Positions 55,729-64,000 of a stretch of DNA of 64,000 nucleotides are shown piece by piece (positions within the stretch are counted from its first letter, which is position 1; each line of letters begins with the position of its first letter). Location: NCBI RefSeq assembly GCF_003075395.1, contig NZ_QDFV01000001.1, forward strand, positions 531,543 to 595,542, in the 5' to 3' direction. A model generated the notes under the pieces. It saw only the letters and a list, made by a program, of their open reading frames with translations, had not been told where the DNA came from and made no database searches. Both the position numbers and the translations under genes were made by a program. The stretch is from Microbacterium sp. TPD7012. GTDB lineage: Bacteria; Actinomycetota; Actinomycetes; Actinomycetales; Microbacteriaceae.

Positions 55729-55881
55729 TCAGGTCGCCTTCGGGAAGAGGATGCGGAACGCGCGCACGTAACTGTTCCCGCGCTCGCCGTGCGAGGGGAC
55801 GTAGAAGTCGGGATCGATGTGGACGATCGACCGCTCGTCGGTCGCGTCGTCCGCTGTGGGTGTGATCTCGGGAGTCAGCAT
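55729..55881 (-). CDS. 50-residue protein of unknown function
   Basis: ATG at 55881, with AGG upstream, gives MLTPEITPTADDATDERSIV and a C-terminal half SHGERGNSYVRAFRILFPKA. The start lies about 40 bases from two operator-like repeats and a TATTAT -10 box (complement of 55923-55928). Regulation like that of the urate genes suggests a real short gene; it could also be the surviving end of a longer one. Confidence 0.5.
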   Translation of the reverse strand: MLTPEITPTADDATDERSIVHIDPDFYVPSHGERGNSYVRAFRILFPKAT

Positions 55882-55917
55882 GGTGGTCACCTCGGTCCTT
55901 CTCGCGCAGGCTCTTTC

Positions 55918-55955
55918 ATTTCATAATACGGAAATTAAGTTCTGCTTTATGAAAA
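55918..55955. promoter_or_regulatory. Two ATTTC-N8-GAAAT-like operators
   Basis: ATTTCATAATACGGAAAT (55918-55935) and TTCTGCTTTATGAAAA (55940-55955) flank or cover a TATTAT -10 box facing the 50-residue gene. They resemble sites at 44485, 57977 and 58549 around the purine genes. Confidence 0.5.
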
Positions 55956-56006
55956 GGGTAGGACGAGCGCCGCATCGAGTCAAGAGGGCGGTGGTGCGGC
56001 TTCGCC

Positions 56007-56705
56007 TCAGGACCAGTGGCCGGGGCGGGGAAGCGTGCGGTCGTGCACGTCGACGCCGGACGGCGTGACGGACGCAGTGGCGTAGAGCAGGGATTGCGTC
56101 GGGTAGCCGTGCGGGCGGTTGTCGCGGATGATCGCGCGATCGTCCTCCGGAGGCAGTCGAGCGGATGTCGCGAGCAGGCCGACCCACGCGTCGACCCAGT
56201 CCTCGTCCGCCGCCGCGGGACCCAGGGCGCGGAACTCGGGCAGCCACGCAGCGATGCGGGGTGTTCCAGGATCATCGAGATCGTCATGCGCGATCATGTG
56301 GGTCCCCGGGTCGATCACGGTCGTCCGCAGGGCGGCGCCGTCCCAGCTGAGCACGCGCGCGCCCTCCGGCTGCACCTCGAGAAGGTTGAACCCGTGCATT
56401 GGAAGCGGGGCTGACGGCGACCGCCCGGCGACGGATTCGAGGGCGAGCGTGCCACGGGAGACGGCGCGATCCAGGGGCAGTCCGCCCACGTCCTCGCGGT
56501 TGAGCAGCACGGCGAGCCGACGCTGTTCCGGGTCGACCGCCAGCCAGGCGCCGCCGGCCCGACGATCGCGGATGCCGATCACGCCGGGGTACTGCTCGGG
56601 CCACCAGGGCCCCAGCGCGTCCCAGTCCCGTTCCGGGTCTTCGTCGCGCACCGCGAGCAGTCGCGCGCTTCCGGCCTCCGCCACATCGATCACGACCGTG
56701 CACAC
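56007..56705 (-). CDS. NRDE/TANGO2-family protein
   Basis: GTG at 56705 gives 232 residues starting (M)CTVVIDV, the conserved Cys-Thr start of the NRDE family; the open frame reaches 56801 but has no matching sequence there. ARLLAVRDEDPERDWDALGPWW and the GGAWLAVDPEQRRLAVLLNRED segment (NRDE-like) follow. The family (TANGO2 in animals) has been linked to heme or lipid handling; bacterial role uncertain. A TAGACT box 6-7 bases before the GTG suggests a leaderless message, divergent from coaBC. Confidence 0.85.
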   Translation of the reverse strand: MCTVVIDVAEAGSARLLAVRDEDPERDWDALGPWWPEQYPGVIGIRDRRAGGAWLAVDPEQRRLAVLLNREDVGGLPLDRAVSRGTLALESVAGRSPSAPLPMHGFNLLEVQPEGARVLSWDGAALRTTVIDPGTHMIAHDDLDDPGTPRIAAWLPEFRALGPAAADEDWVDAWVGLLATSARLPPEDDRAIIRDNRPHGYPTQSLLYATASVTPSGVDVHDRTLPRPGHWS

Positions 56706-56761
56706 GCACGTCAGTCTAGGTCGTGCCCCGGAGGTGCGGATGCTGGGGCAGAATCGGACGT

Positions 56762-57976
56762 GTGAACATCGTCGTGTCGGTAACGGGCGGCATCGCCGCA
56801 TACAAGACGGTGCACCTGGTGCGCCTGCTCACGAAGGCCGGTCACGAGGTGACGGTGGTCCCGACGGAGGACGCGCTGCGCTTCGTCGGCACTCCGACGT
56901 GGGAGGCCATCAGCCGGCACCCGGTCACCACGAGCGTGCACGACGACGTCGCCAGGGTGCGCCATGTCGCTCTCGGCCAGGCGGCCGATCTCGTGATCGT
57001 CGCGCCGGCGACCGCGAACTCGATCGCGAAGATGACCGCCGGCCTCGCCGATGACCTGTTCGGCACGACCCTGCTCGCGACCGAGGCCCCGGTGCTGATC
57101 GCGCCAGCGATGCACGCGGAGATGTGGCGCCATCCGGCGACGAGGGCGAACATCGAGACCCTCCGCGGTCGCGGCGTGCACATCGTCGGTCCGGCAGACG
57201 GCGAGCTCGCCGGCGGAGACAGCGGACCCGGACGGATGTCGGAGCCGGAGGAGATCTTCGCCGCGGCCCAGGCGCTGCTCGCCCCGCGGGACCTGGAGGG
57301 CCTGCGGGTGGTCGTGTCGGCCGGCGGCACGAGGGAGCCGATCGATCCGGTCCGCTACCTCGGCAACCGTTCGAGCGGCCGGCAGGGAGTGGCGCTCGCC
57401 GCGGAGGCAGCGGCGCGCGGAGCCTCGGTGCTCCTCGTCGCGGTCAACATCGCCGGTGACGTGCTCGCCGACGCCCGGCATCCGTCGGTCCGGATCGTGA
57501 CGGCGGGATCCGCCGCCGAGCTCGCCGACGCAATGGCGGATGCCGCGGCGGACGCTGACGTGTTGATCATGGCGGCGGCTGTCGCCGATTTCCGTCCCGT
57601 CGCGGTGTCGGACCGCAAGCTCACCAAGGAGGGCGGCGGCATCCCGTCCATCGAGCTCGTCGAGAACCCCGACATCGTCGCGTCGCTGGTCGCGGGCCGT
57701 CGCCCGGGTCAGCTCGTCGTCGGGTTCGCCGCGGAGACGCCGGAGGACCAGGACGAGCTCATCGCCCGCGCGCGGCGCAAGCAGCAGCGCAAGGGAGTCG
57801 ATCTGCTGGTCGTGAACGAGGTGGGCTGGGAGCGCGGCTTCGAGAGTGCCGACAATGCCGTGCACATCCTCGGGGCGGCCGGCGTGATCGCCGGGGAGGC
57901 TTCCGGGACGAAGCGGGCCGTCGCGGCGGCCGTCTGGGATGCCGTGCGGGGTACACTTTCGTCAGACAGAAGCTGA
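56762..57976 (+). CDS. coaBC: Bifunctional phosphopantothenoylcysteine synthetase/decarboxylase
   Basis: GTG at 56762 gives 404 residues beginning (M)NIVVSVTGGIAAYK. The flavoprotein decarboxylase domain (1-185) has APATANSIAKMTAGLADDL and APAMHAEMW; the synthetase domain has VVVSAGGTREPIDPVRYLGNRSSGRQG. It catalyses two steps of coenzyme A synthesis. A CAGAAT box ends 6 bases upstream, so the message is probably leaderless. An essential housekeeping gene. Confidence 0.95.
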   Translation: MNIVVSVTGGIAAYKTVHLVRLLTKAGHEVTVVPTEDALRFVGTPTWEAISRHPVTTSVHDDVARVRHVALGQAADLVIVAPATANSIAKMTAGLADDLFGTTLLATEAPVLIAPAMHAEMWRHPATRANIETLRGRGVHIVGPADGELAGGDSGPGRMSEPEEIFAAAQALLAPRDLEGLRVVVSAGGTREPIDPVRYLGNRSSGRQGVALAAEAAARGASVLLVAVNIAGDVLADARHPSVRIVTAGSAAELADAMADAAADADVLIMAAAVADFRPVAVSDRKLTKEGGGIPSIELVENPDIVASLVAGRRPGQLVVGFAAETPEDQDELIARARRKQQRKGVDLLVVNEVGWERGFESADNAVHILGAAGVIAGEASGTKRAVAAAVWDAVRGTLSSDRS

Positions 57977-58007
57977 ATTCCGCAATACGATATTTACGAT
58001 GCGGAAT
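57977..58007. promoter_or_regulatory. Long imperfect palindrome before the peroxiredoxin
   Basis: ATTCCGCA (57977-57984) and TGCGGAAT (58000-58007) are perfect 8-bp arms with 15 bases between. Each arm matches one half of the ATTTC-N8-GAAAT-type operators seen near the purine genes, so two overlapping half-sites may be present. It could alternatively act as a terminator hairpin for coaBC. Confidence 0.5.
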
Positions 58008-58023
58008 CCTGAATGGAGAGATC

Positions 58024-58491
58024 ATGACCGAACGACTCGTCCCCGGTGACACCGCACCCGCCTTCACTCTTTCCGACGCCGACGGCGTCCCGACGTCGCT
58101 CGCCGATCACCGCGGCCGGAACGTGGTCGTCTACTTCTACCCGAAGGCTGCGACGCCGGGCTGCACGACCGAGGCCTGCGACTTCCGTGACAGCCTCTCG
58201 TCGCTGGCCGCCGCCGGCTACACGGTGCTCGGGATCTCGCCCGACGAGGTCGCAGACATCCGCGCCTTCGCCGACGCCGAAGCGCTGACCTTCCCCCTCC
58301 TGGCCGACACGGACGCCGCCACGGCGCGCGCCTGGGGCGCATGGGGCGAGAAGACGGTGGGGGATCGGACGTTCGAGGGCGTCATCCGCTCGACCTTCGT
58401 GCTGGATGCCGACGGCATCGTGCAGCGCGCCGAGTACGGTGTCGACCCGACGGGGCACGTCGCTCGCCTTCGCGCCGAACTCGGTGTATGA
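58024..58491 (+). CDS. bcp: Thioredoxin-dependent peroxiredoxin (BCP/PrxQ type)
   Basis: The protein has 155 residues. The active region NVVVYFYPKAATPGCTTEACDFRDS has peroxidatic Cys in PGCTTEAC with the resolving Cys five residues later, as in BCP. GAGAG precedes the ATG. It reduces H2O2 and organic peroxides. It sits between coaBC and the urate oxidase genes and shares their operator type; urate oxidase makes H2O2, so co-control would be sensible. Confidence 0.94.
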   Translation: MTERLVPGDTAPAFTLSDADGVPTSLADHRGRNVVVYFYPKAATPGCTTEACDFRDSLSSLAAAGYTVLGISPDEVADIRAFADAEALTFPLLADTDAATARAWGAWGEKTVGDRTFEGVIRSTFVLDADGIVQRAEYGVDPTGHVARLRAELGV

Positions 58492-58548
58492 AGAGGGTTG
58501 ACAAGCGCGCGACGAGTGCGCAGACTTGTTACACATGCTGAAATAACA

Positions 58549-58566
58549 GTTCCGGCATACGGAAAG
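58549..58566. promoter_or_regulatory. Operator before the urate-degradation genes
   Basis: GTTCCGGCATACGGAAAG has TTCCG/CGGAA arms with a five-base centre. It lies about 74 bases upstream of the OHCU decarboxylase start and resembles the sites at 44485, 55918 and 57977. Confidence 0.6.
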
Positions 58567-58639
58567 TAGTGCTTCTCCTGGAGAAGAGTCGTCCGTATAG
58601 TCCTACGCGCCGGATGCCAGCATGTGCTGAGGATCAAAG

Positions 58640-59143
58640 ATGTTGCTCACGGAGTTCAACTCCTGCACGCACGACGTCGCCGTCCGTGTCGTGAAGCCCG
58701 CCTTGGACATTCCCCGCTGGTATGACACGCTCATCGCCGGTCGGCCGTACGCGTCGATCGCGGAGCTGACGGATGCCGCCGCACAGGTCGCGGCACCGCT
58801 CACCGCCGCCGAGATCGATGGTGCGCTCGCGCACCATCCGCGCATCGGCGAACGCGCCCAGGGCGAGAGTGCCGAGGCGGCCCTCGCCCGCAAAGAGCAG
58901 TCCGGCGTCGACGCCGCGGCCGCCGCGGCGCTGGCCGACGGCAACCGCGCCTACGAGGAGACGTTCGATCGTGTCTTCCTGGTGCGGGCGGCCGGTCGCT
59001 CAGCCGACGACATCCTCGCCCTGCTGCAGGAGCGGCTCGGCAACACCGCCGAACAGGAGCTGGCGGTCATCGACCAGCAGCTGCGCGAGATCGCGGCCCT
59101 GCGCCTGGCCGGGGCCATCGAGACAGAAGGAGCACGCGCATGA
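58640..59143 (+). CDS. uraD: OHCU decarboxylase (urate pathway, third step)
   Basis: The protein has 167 residues. The HPRIGE motif (HHPRIGERAQGESAEAALARKEQSGV) carries the catalytic His. It decarboxylates 2-oxo-4-hydroxy-4-carboxy-5-ureidoimidazoline to S-allantoin. It is the first of three urate genes whose ends overlap or nearly touch, followed by hydroxyisourate hydrolase and urate oxidase. Confidence 0.95.
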   Translation: MLLTEFNSCTHDVAVRVVKPALDIPRWYDTLIAGRPYASIAELTDAAAQVAAPLTAAEIDGALAHHPRIGERAQGESAEAALARKEQSGVDAAAAAALADGNRAYEETFDRVFLVRAAGRSADDILALLQERLGNTAEQELAVIDQQLREIAALRLAGAIETEGARA

Positions 59144-59481
59144 GCGTCTCTCACGTGACCACCCACATCCTGGACACATCGATCGGGCGCCCCGCGCCCG
59201 GCGTCGCCGTCGTACTCGAGGCCCGAGACGGCGACGGATGGGTCGGGATCGGTACGGGCCTCACCGATGCCGACGGACGGGTGAAAGACCTGGGCCCCGA
59301 GCGGCTGGAGAGCGGTGCCTACCGCCTCCGGTTCGACACGGGGACCTACTTCGCCGGCATCGAAACGGACACCTTCTTCCCGGAGGTGGTGCTGACCTTC
59401 CTGGTCGACACTGCGCAGGCGCACTACCACGTGCCGCTGCTGCTCAGCCCGTTCGCCTATTCCACTTACCGAGGAAGCTGA
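59140..59481 (+). CDS. uraH: 5-hydroxyisourate hydrolase (transthyretin-like)
   Basis: The protein has 113 residues and starts in an ATGA overlap with uraD. The signature is SHVTTHILDTSIGRPAPGVAVVLE (active-site His and Arg region) and the C-terminal YRGS that closes the tetramer active site. It hydrolyses the product of urate oxidase to OHCU. Confidence 0.97.
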   Translation: MSVSHVTTHILDTSIGRPAPGVAVVLEARDGDGWVGIGTGLTDADGRVKDLGPERLESGAYRLRFDTGTYFAGIETDTFFPEVVLTFLVDTAQAHYHVPLLLSPFAYSTYRGS

Positions 59482-59488
59482 GAAGAAC

Positions 59489-60382
59489 ATGACGACCATC
59501 ACCCTGGGCAAGAACCAGTACGGCAAGGCTGAGGTCCGCGTCGTGCGGGTCACGCGCGACACCGCCCGCCACGAGATCGAGGACCTCAACGTCACCTCGC
59601 AGCTGCGCGGCGACTTCGCCGACGCCCATTTCACCGGCGACAACACGAACGTCGTCGCGACGGACACGCAGAAGAACACGGTCTACGCCTTCGCCAAGGA
59701 CGGCATCGGCAGCCCCGAGGAGTACCTGCTGCGTCTCGGCCGGCACTTCACCGGCGAGTTCGACTGGGTGACCGGCGGTCGCTGGGAGGCGGAGCAGTAC
59801 ACGTGGGAGCGCATCCCCGTCGACGGTCAGGGCCACGACCACTCGTTCGTGCGCGGCGGCACGGAGACCAGGACCGCCCTCGTCGAGATCGACGGAGAGC
59901 AGACCACGGTCATCGCCGGCCTGACGGACCTCAAGGTCCTCAAGTCCACCGAGAGCGGCTTCGTCGGCTACCCGAAGGACCGGTACACGACGCTGAAGGA
60001 GACGACCGACCGCATCCTCGCGACCTCGGTCACCGCCAAGTGGCGGTACAACCGCGCCGACATCGACTACAACGAGGTCTTCGCCGACGTCCGCCGCCTG
60101 CTGCTCGAGGGCTTCTCGGCCAACTACTCGTACGCGCTGCAGAACACGCTGCACGACATGGCCGAGGCTGTTCTCGAAGCGCACCCCGAGATCGACGAGA
60201 TCCGCTTCTCCACGCCGAACAGCCACCACTTCGTCGTGGACCTGTCGCCCTTCGGTCTGGAGAACCCGAACGAGGTGTTCTACGCCGCCGACCGCCCGTA
60301 CGGCCTGATCGAGGCGTCGTTCCTCCGCGAAGGAGCGGATGCCGACCACCGCGTGTGGGACGGCGTCGCCGGCTTCTGCTGA
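59489..60382 (+). CDS. uox: Urate oxidase (uricase)
   Basis: The protein has 297 residues. Uricase motifs include YGKAEVRVVRVTRDTARHEIEDL, VVATDTQKNTVYAFAKDG, and FSTPNSHHFVVDLSPFGLENPNEVFYAADRPYGLIEAS, which covers the active-site region. The enzyme oxidises urate to 5-hydroxyisourate and H2O2 without a cofactor. With uraH and uraD it completes urate-to-allantoin conversion. Confidence 0.97.
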   Translation: MTTITLGKNQYGKAEVRVVRVTRDTARHEIEDLNVTSQLRGDFADAHFTGDNTNVVATDTQKNTVYAFAKDGIGSPEEYLLRLGRHFTGEFDWVTGGRWEAEQYTWERIPVDGQGHDHSFVRGGTETRTALVEIDGEQTTVIAGLTDLKVLKSTESGFVGYPKDRYTTLKETTDRILATSVTAKWRYNRADIDYNEVFADVRRLLLEGFSANYSYALQNTLHDMAEAVLEAHPEIDEIRFSTPNSHHFVVDLSPFGLENPNEVFYAADRPYGLIEASFLREGADADHRVWDGVAGFC

Positions 60383-60407
60383 GCCGAACCCCGAGAGATC
60401 CCGAACA

Positions 60408-60443
60408 GGGGTGAGCCCGTTCCCGACGCACCGGGCTCACCCC
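60408..60443 (+). terminator. Hairpin between uricase and the NCS2 permease
   Basis: GGGGTGAGCCCG (60408-60419) pairs perfectly with CGGGCTCACCCC (60432-60443), a 12-bp GC stem with a 12-base loop. No long T run follows, so it may be a partial terminator or mRNA stabiliser inside the operon. Confidence 0.65.
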
Positions 60444-60510
60444 GACGTTCGTCATGCCCACCAACCGCACGCCCACCCCGAAGAGCGGGTCCCGGACAAG
60501 GAGGTCCCCG

Positions 60511-61938
60511 ATGTCTGAAGTACGCAGCTCCAAAAAGAAGAGGAACACGAACGAGACGAACCGACCGGAGGACGAGCGCCTCGGCGCCGGCACCGCCTTC
60601 ACCTTCGGGCTCCAGCACGTGCTGACGATGTACGGCGGCATCATCGCGCCGCCGCTCATCATCGGTGCCGCAGCCGGGCTCACACCCGCAGAGGTCGGAG
60701 TGCTCGTCGCCGCCTGCCTCTTCATGGGCGGCCTCGCGACGCTGCTGCAGACCCTCGGCATCCCGTTCTTCGGTTCGCAGCTGCCGCTCGTGCAGGGCGT
60801 CTCGTTCGCCGGTGTCGCGACCATGCTCGCGATCGTCAATCAGGGCAGCGGCCTGCCCGCCGTGTTCGGCGCGGTGATCGTCGCGTCCCTGATCGGACTG
60901 GTCATCGCGCCGTTCTTCGCGCAGATCGTGCGGTTCTTCCCGCCGGTCGTGACGGGCACCGTCATCACCATGATCGGGCTTTCGCTCGTGCCGGTCGCGG
61001 CCCGCTGGATCACCGGTGCGAACCCCGATGCGCCGACCTACGCCGATCCGGTGTTCGTCGGCATCGCCGGGTTCACGCTGTTCGTGATCATGCTGCTGAG
61101 CAAGCTCGGCAACGCCACCATCTCGCGCCTGTCGATCCTGATCGCGATGGTCGTCGGAACGATCTTCGCTGCCCTCATCGGCAGGGCCGACTTCTCGAAG
61201 GTGCTCGAGGGACCGGTCTTCGCCTTCCCGACGCCGTTCGCCTTCGGCGTGCCGACGTTCGACCTCGCCGCGATCGTGTCCATGACGATCGTGGTGCTGG
61301 TGATCCTCACCGAGACCACGGCCGACATCATCGCCGTCGCCGAGATCACGGGCTCGAAGGTCGATCGCAAGCGCATCGCCGCGGGCCTGCGCGCCGACAT
61401 GGTGTCGAGCGCGATCTCCCCGATCTTCAACTCCTTCACGCAGAGCGCATTCGCGCAGAACGTCGGACTCGTCGCCGTGACGAAGATCAAGAGCCGCTAC
61501 GCCGTGGCTGCGGGCGGCGTGATCCTCATCATCCTCGGACTGACCCCGATCCTCGGCCGGGTGGTCGCGGCCGTGCCCACCGCCGTGCTCGGCGGCGCCG
61601 GTCTCGTGCTGTTCGGGACCGTCACCGCCAGCGGCATCCGCACTCTCTCCAAGGTGAAGTACGACGGCAACATGAACCTCATCATCGTCGCCGCGTCACT
61701 GTCGTTCGGCGTGCTGCCCGAGGTGAACCACGACATCTACTCGAACTTCCCGACGTGGTTCCAGGTCATCTTCGGCTCGGGCATCAGCTCGGCCGCGATC
61801 ATGGCGATCGTGCTGAACCTCGTGTTCAACCACTTCAGCAAAGGCACCCCTGAGGACCCGTCGGTGTTCGCGGCGAGTCCCGTGCGGGCGGTGAAGACCG
61901 ACGTCATCCGCGTGCTCCGCGACGGGCGACGGCGCTGA
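60511..61938 (+). CDS. NCS2-family urate/xanthine permease
   Basis: ATG at 60511 after a perfect AAGGAGGT gives 475 residues with about 14 membrane helices. Family features are AFTFGLQHVLTMYGGIIAPPLIIGAAAG, FFGSQLPLVQGVSFAGVATM and TETTADIIAVAEITGSKVD. It resembles PucJ/UacT urate transporters, clearly different from the AzgA-type permease at 45228. It follows the urate genes and would import urate. Confidence 0.92.
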   Translation: MSEVRSSKKKRNTNETNRPEDERLGAGTAFTFGLQHVLTMYGGIIAPPLIIGAAAGLTPAEVGVLVAACLFMGGLATLLQTLGIPFFGSQLPLVQGVSFAGVATMLAIVNQGSGLPAVFGAVIVASLIGLVIAPFFAQIVRFFPPVVTGTVITMIGLSLVPVAARWITGANPDAPTYADPVFVGIAGFTLFVIMLLSKLGNATISRLSILIAMVVGTIFAALIGRADFSKVLEGPVFAFPTPFAFGVPTFDLAAIVSMTIVVLVILTETTADIIAVAEITGSKVDRKRIAAGLRADMVSSAISPIFNSFTQSAFAQNVGLVAVTKIKSRYAVAAGGVILIILGLTPILGRVVAAVPTAVLGGAGLVLFGTVTASGIRTLSKVKYDGNMNLIIVAASLSFGVLPEVNHDIYSNFPTWFQVIFGSGISSAAIMAIVLNLVFNHFSKGTPEDPSVFAASPVRAVKTDVIRVLRDGRRR

Positions 61939-61946
61939 ACCGGATG

Positions 61947-62693
61947 TCAGCCGCGCCCGCCGAAGGGCATGCCGGCCGCCGCGACGGTGAGGGTCGAGAT
62001 GTTCGACTCGGCCGGCAGCTGCGCCATGAACAGCACGGCGCGCGCGGCATCCGCCACATCGAACGTCGGCTCCACGCGTCGCGACCCGTCGGGCTGGAGT
62101 GCGCCGGAACCGACGCCGAGATCGCTCATGATCGACGTGCGGGCGTTGCCGATGTCGATCTGTCCGCACGAGATGCCGTGAGCCCGGCCGTCGAGATCGA
62201 TCGACTTCGTCAGACCGTTGATCGCATGCTTGCTCACCGTGTACGCGACAGAGAGCGGCCGCGGCACGTGCGCCGAGATCGATCCGTTGTTGATGATGCG
62301 GCCGCCGGAGGGCTGCTGCGCGATCATCGCGCGCATCGCGGCCCGCGCGCAGAGCAGCGACCCCGTGAGGTTCACGTCGAGGGTGCGCTGCCAGTCGTCG
62401 AGCGAGATCTCCGCGGCGGATGCCGTCGGCCCGAAGGCTCCTGCGTTGTTGAACAGCACGTCCACCCGCCCCCACTCCGCCACGGTACGGACGAAGAGGG
62501 TCTCGACCTCGGCCTCGACGGTGACGTCGGTGGGCACGACGAGCGCGCCGGGGTGGCCGTCGGCCGTCTCGTGCAGGGCGTCCTCGCGACGTCCTGCGAG
62601 CGCCACCCGGAAGCCTGCCTCGAGCAGGGCGCGGGAGACCGCGCGGCCGATACCCGAACCCGCACCTGTCACGACGGCGATGCGTCCGCTCAT
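61947..62693 (-). CDS. Short-chain dehydrogenase/reductase
   Basis: ATG at 62693, after GGAGGTGTCGGC, gives 248 residues; the frame is open to 62756. [10 protein letters not shown] is the NAD(P)-binding motif and [18 protein letters not shown] the YxxxK catalytic motif. [11 protein letters not shown] is also typical. Substrate unknown. It converges on the urate permease gene and is unrelated by context. Confidence 0.92.
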   Translation of the reverse strand: MSGRIAVVTGAGSGIGRAVSRALLEAGFRVALAGRREDALHETADGHPGALVVPTDVTVEAEVETLFVRTVAEWGRVDVLFNNAGAFGPTASAAEISLDDWQRTLDVNLTGSLLCARAAMRAMIAQQPSGGRIINNGSISAHVPRPLSVAYTVSKHAINGLTKSIDLDGRAHGISCGQIDIGNARTSIMSDLGVGSGALQPDGSRRVEPTFDVADAARAVLFMAQLPAESNISTLTVAAAGMPFGGRG

Positions 62694-62776
62694 GCCGACA
62701 CCTCCAGAATCTGATCCGCTGCCCACTCCGCTTGCCGGTGTGGCAGACCCCTCCATCTAACAAGAAGGGCCGTACC

Positions 62777-64000
62777 GTGACCGACAATCGCGCCTCCGCC
62801 GTCACATCCGCCGACCTCGACGCTGCCGACCTCGATCCCGAGGAGACCGCGGAGTGGCTCGAATCCCTCGATGCGCTCATCAGCGAACGCGGCGCCGAGC
62901 GCGGCGACCACATCGTGCGCACCCTCGTCGATCGCGCCGGCCTCCGCTCCCAGCCGACCGTGGCGAGCGAGCCGACCGTGACGACCGACTACGTGAACAC
63001 GATCGCCGCCGCCGATGAGCCCGAGTACCCCGGTGACGAGGAGCTGGAGCGGCGCTACCGCGCCTGGATGCGCTGGAACGCCGCGGTCATGGTGCATCGC
63101 GCGCAGCGTCCGGGCATCGGGGTCGGCGGGCACATCTCCACCTATGCCGGGGCGGCGACCCTGTACGAGGTGGGCTTCAACCACTTCTTCCGCGGCAAGG
63201 ACCACCCGGGCGGCGGCGATCAGATCTACTTCCAGGGTCACGCCTCGCCCGGCATGTACGCCCGCGCCTTCCTCGAGGGGCGCCTCTGCGAGGAGGACCT
63301 CGACGGCTTCCGCCAGGAGAAGTCGCGCGAGGGGCACGCACTGTCGTCGTACCCGCACCCGCGCCTGATGCCGGACTTCTGGGAGTTCCCGACCGTGTCG
63401 ATGGGCATCGGCCCGATGAACGCGATCTACCAGGCGCAGTCGAACAGGTACCTGCAGGGCCGCGGGCTCACGGACACATCCGACCAGCACGTCTGGGCGT
63501 TCCTCGGCGACGGCGAGATGGACGAGCCGGAATCCCGCGGGCTCCTGCAACTCGCCGCGAACGAAGGCCTCGACAACCTCACGTTCGTCGTGAACTGCAA
63601 CCTGCAGCGGCTGGACGGCCCGGTCCGCGGCAACGGCAAGATCATCCAGGAGCTGGAGGGGTTCTTCCGCGGCGCCGGGTGGAACGTGATCAAGGTCATC
63701 TGGGGTCGGGAGTGGGACGAACTGCTCGCGCGCGACGAGGACGGCGCCCTGGTCGACATCATGAACAGCACCCTCGACGGGGACTACCAGACCTACAAGG
63801 CGGAGTCGGGGACGTTCATCCGGGAGAACTTCTTCGGTCGCGACCCTCGGGCGCGTGCCCTGGTCGACGGCCTCGCCGACGACGACATCTGGCGCCTCCG
63901 GCGGGGCGGCCACGACTACCGCAAGGTGTACGCGGCGTACCGGCAGGCGCTCGCGCACAACGGCCGTCCCACGGTCATCCTGGTGAAGACGGTCAAGGGG
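62777..64000 (+). CDS. aceE: Pyruvate dehydrogenase E1 component, homodimeric type (3' end beyond window)
   Basis: The frame is open from GTG at 62777, with AAGAAGGG upstream, to the window's end (408 codons seen of roughly 900). It begins (M)[19 protein letters not shown]. The E1 domain shows [26 protein letters not shown] and [24 protein letters not shown]; the TPP motif is [12 protein letters not shown] followed by [15 protein letters not shown]. It decarboxylates pyruvate in the PDH complex. Truncation is by the window edge, not a defect. Confidence 0.96.
   Translation, partial: MTDNRASAVTSADLDAADLDPEETAEWLESLDALISERGAERGDHIVRTLVDRAGLRSQPTVASEPTVTTDYVNTIAAADEPEYPGDEELERRYRAWMRWNAAVMVHRAQRPGIGVGGHISTYAGAATLYEVGFNHFFRGKDHPGGGDQIYFQGHASPGMYARAFLEGRLCEEDLDGFRQEKSREGHALSSYPHPRLMPDFWEFPTVSMGIGPMNAIYQAQSNRYLQGRGLTDTSDQHVWAFLGDGEMDEPESRGLLQLAANEGLDNLTFVVNCNLQRLDGPVRGNGKIIQELEGFFRGAGWNVIKVIWGREWDELLARDEDGALVDIMNSTLDGDYQTYKAESGTFIRENFFGRDPRARALVDGLADDDIWRLRRGGHDYRKVYAAYRQALAHNGRPTVILVKTVKG

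Overview
The window is about 70% GC, densely coded, and reads as a chromosome segment of a Microbacteriaceae actinobacterium, most likely a Microbacterium. Supporting signs are a dnaK-grpE-dnaJ-hspR operon behind a HAIR operator, an IdeR/DmdR-type iron box, many GTG starts and 4-bp overlaps, apparent leaderless genes, a DUF222/HNH (13E12-type) gene and an AceE-type pyruvate dehydrogenase E1. No rRNA, tRNA, IS element or CRISPR array was seen.

Layout. (1) 1-1.7 kb: 3' end of a DUF222/HNH gene with a 12-G tract, and a lipoprotein. (2) 1.7-6.5 kb: heat-shock operon and an AraC-type regulator. (3) 6.6-11.5 kb: iron-siderophore uptake operon (binding lipoprotein, siderophore-interacting reductase, two permeases, ATPase) under an iron box. 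(4) 11.5-15.3 kb: GAF-PP2C phosphatase, cellulose-synthase-like glycosyltransferase, STAS antagonist and RsbW-like kinase in one operon. (5) 15.4-32.1 kb: a D-arabinan utilisation locus. (6) 32.1-39.3 kb: YjbR-like protein, MarR-controlled luciferase-like oxidoreductases, RidA, a WYL regulator and small unknowns. (7) 39.4-44.5 kb: two GT4 glycosyltransferases, a LysE exporter, small membrane proteins and a GlxA-type regulator. (8) 44.7-51.5 kb and 58.0-61.9 kb: purine and urate catabolism, split by (9) an accessory island at about 51.5-55.9 kb with a retron (structured RNA plus reverse transcriptase) and small orphan genes. (10) 56-58 kb: TANGO2-like protein, coaBC and a peroxiredoxin. (11) 62-64 kb: an SDR and the 5' part of aceE.

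The arabinan locus forms a complete pathway on paper. Two secreted DUF4185 (GH183) endo-D-arabinanases, one lipoprotein and one Tat substrate, would cut mycobacterial-type arabinan outside the cell. A CUT1 ABC importer would take up the oligosaccharides. Signal-less GH172 (DUF2961) and GH116 enzymes would release D-arabinose inside. A fucose/arabinose-isomerase-family enzyme and an FGGY kinase would yield D-ribulose 5-phosphate. A LacI-type repressor and four copies of the palindrome GAAATCGATTTC (three perfect) tie these genes together and add one uncharacterised protein (15389-16321). From memory, enzymes of these families were characterised from Microbacterium arabinogalactanolyticum, so the enzymes are probably known; the regulon and the unknown member are the newer parts.

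The retron is the clearest defence-type candidate. Its reverse transcriptase has YADD and a VTG motif, and directly upstream lie 15-nt inverted arms (51566-51580 and 51718-51732) enclosing hairpins, the expected a1/msr-msd/a2 layout. No effector gene is obvious. The flanking purine genes share an ATTTC-N8-GAAAT-like operator.
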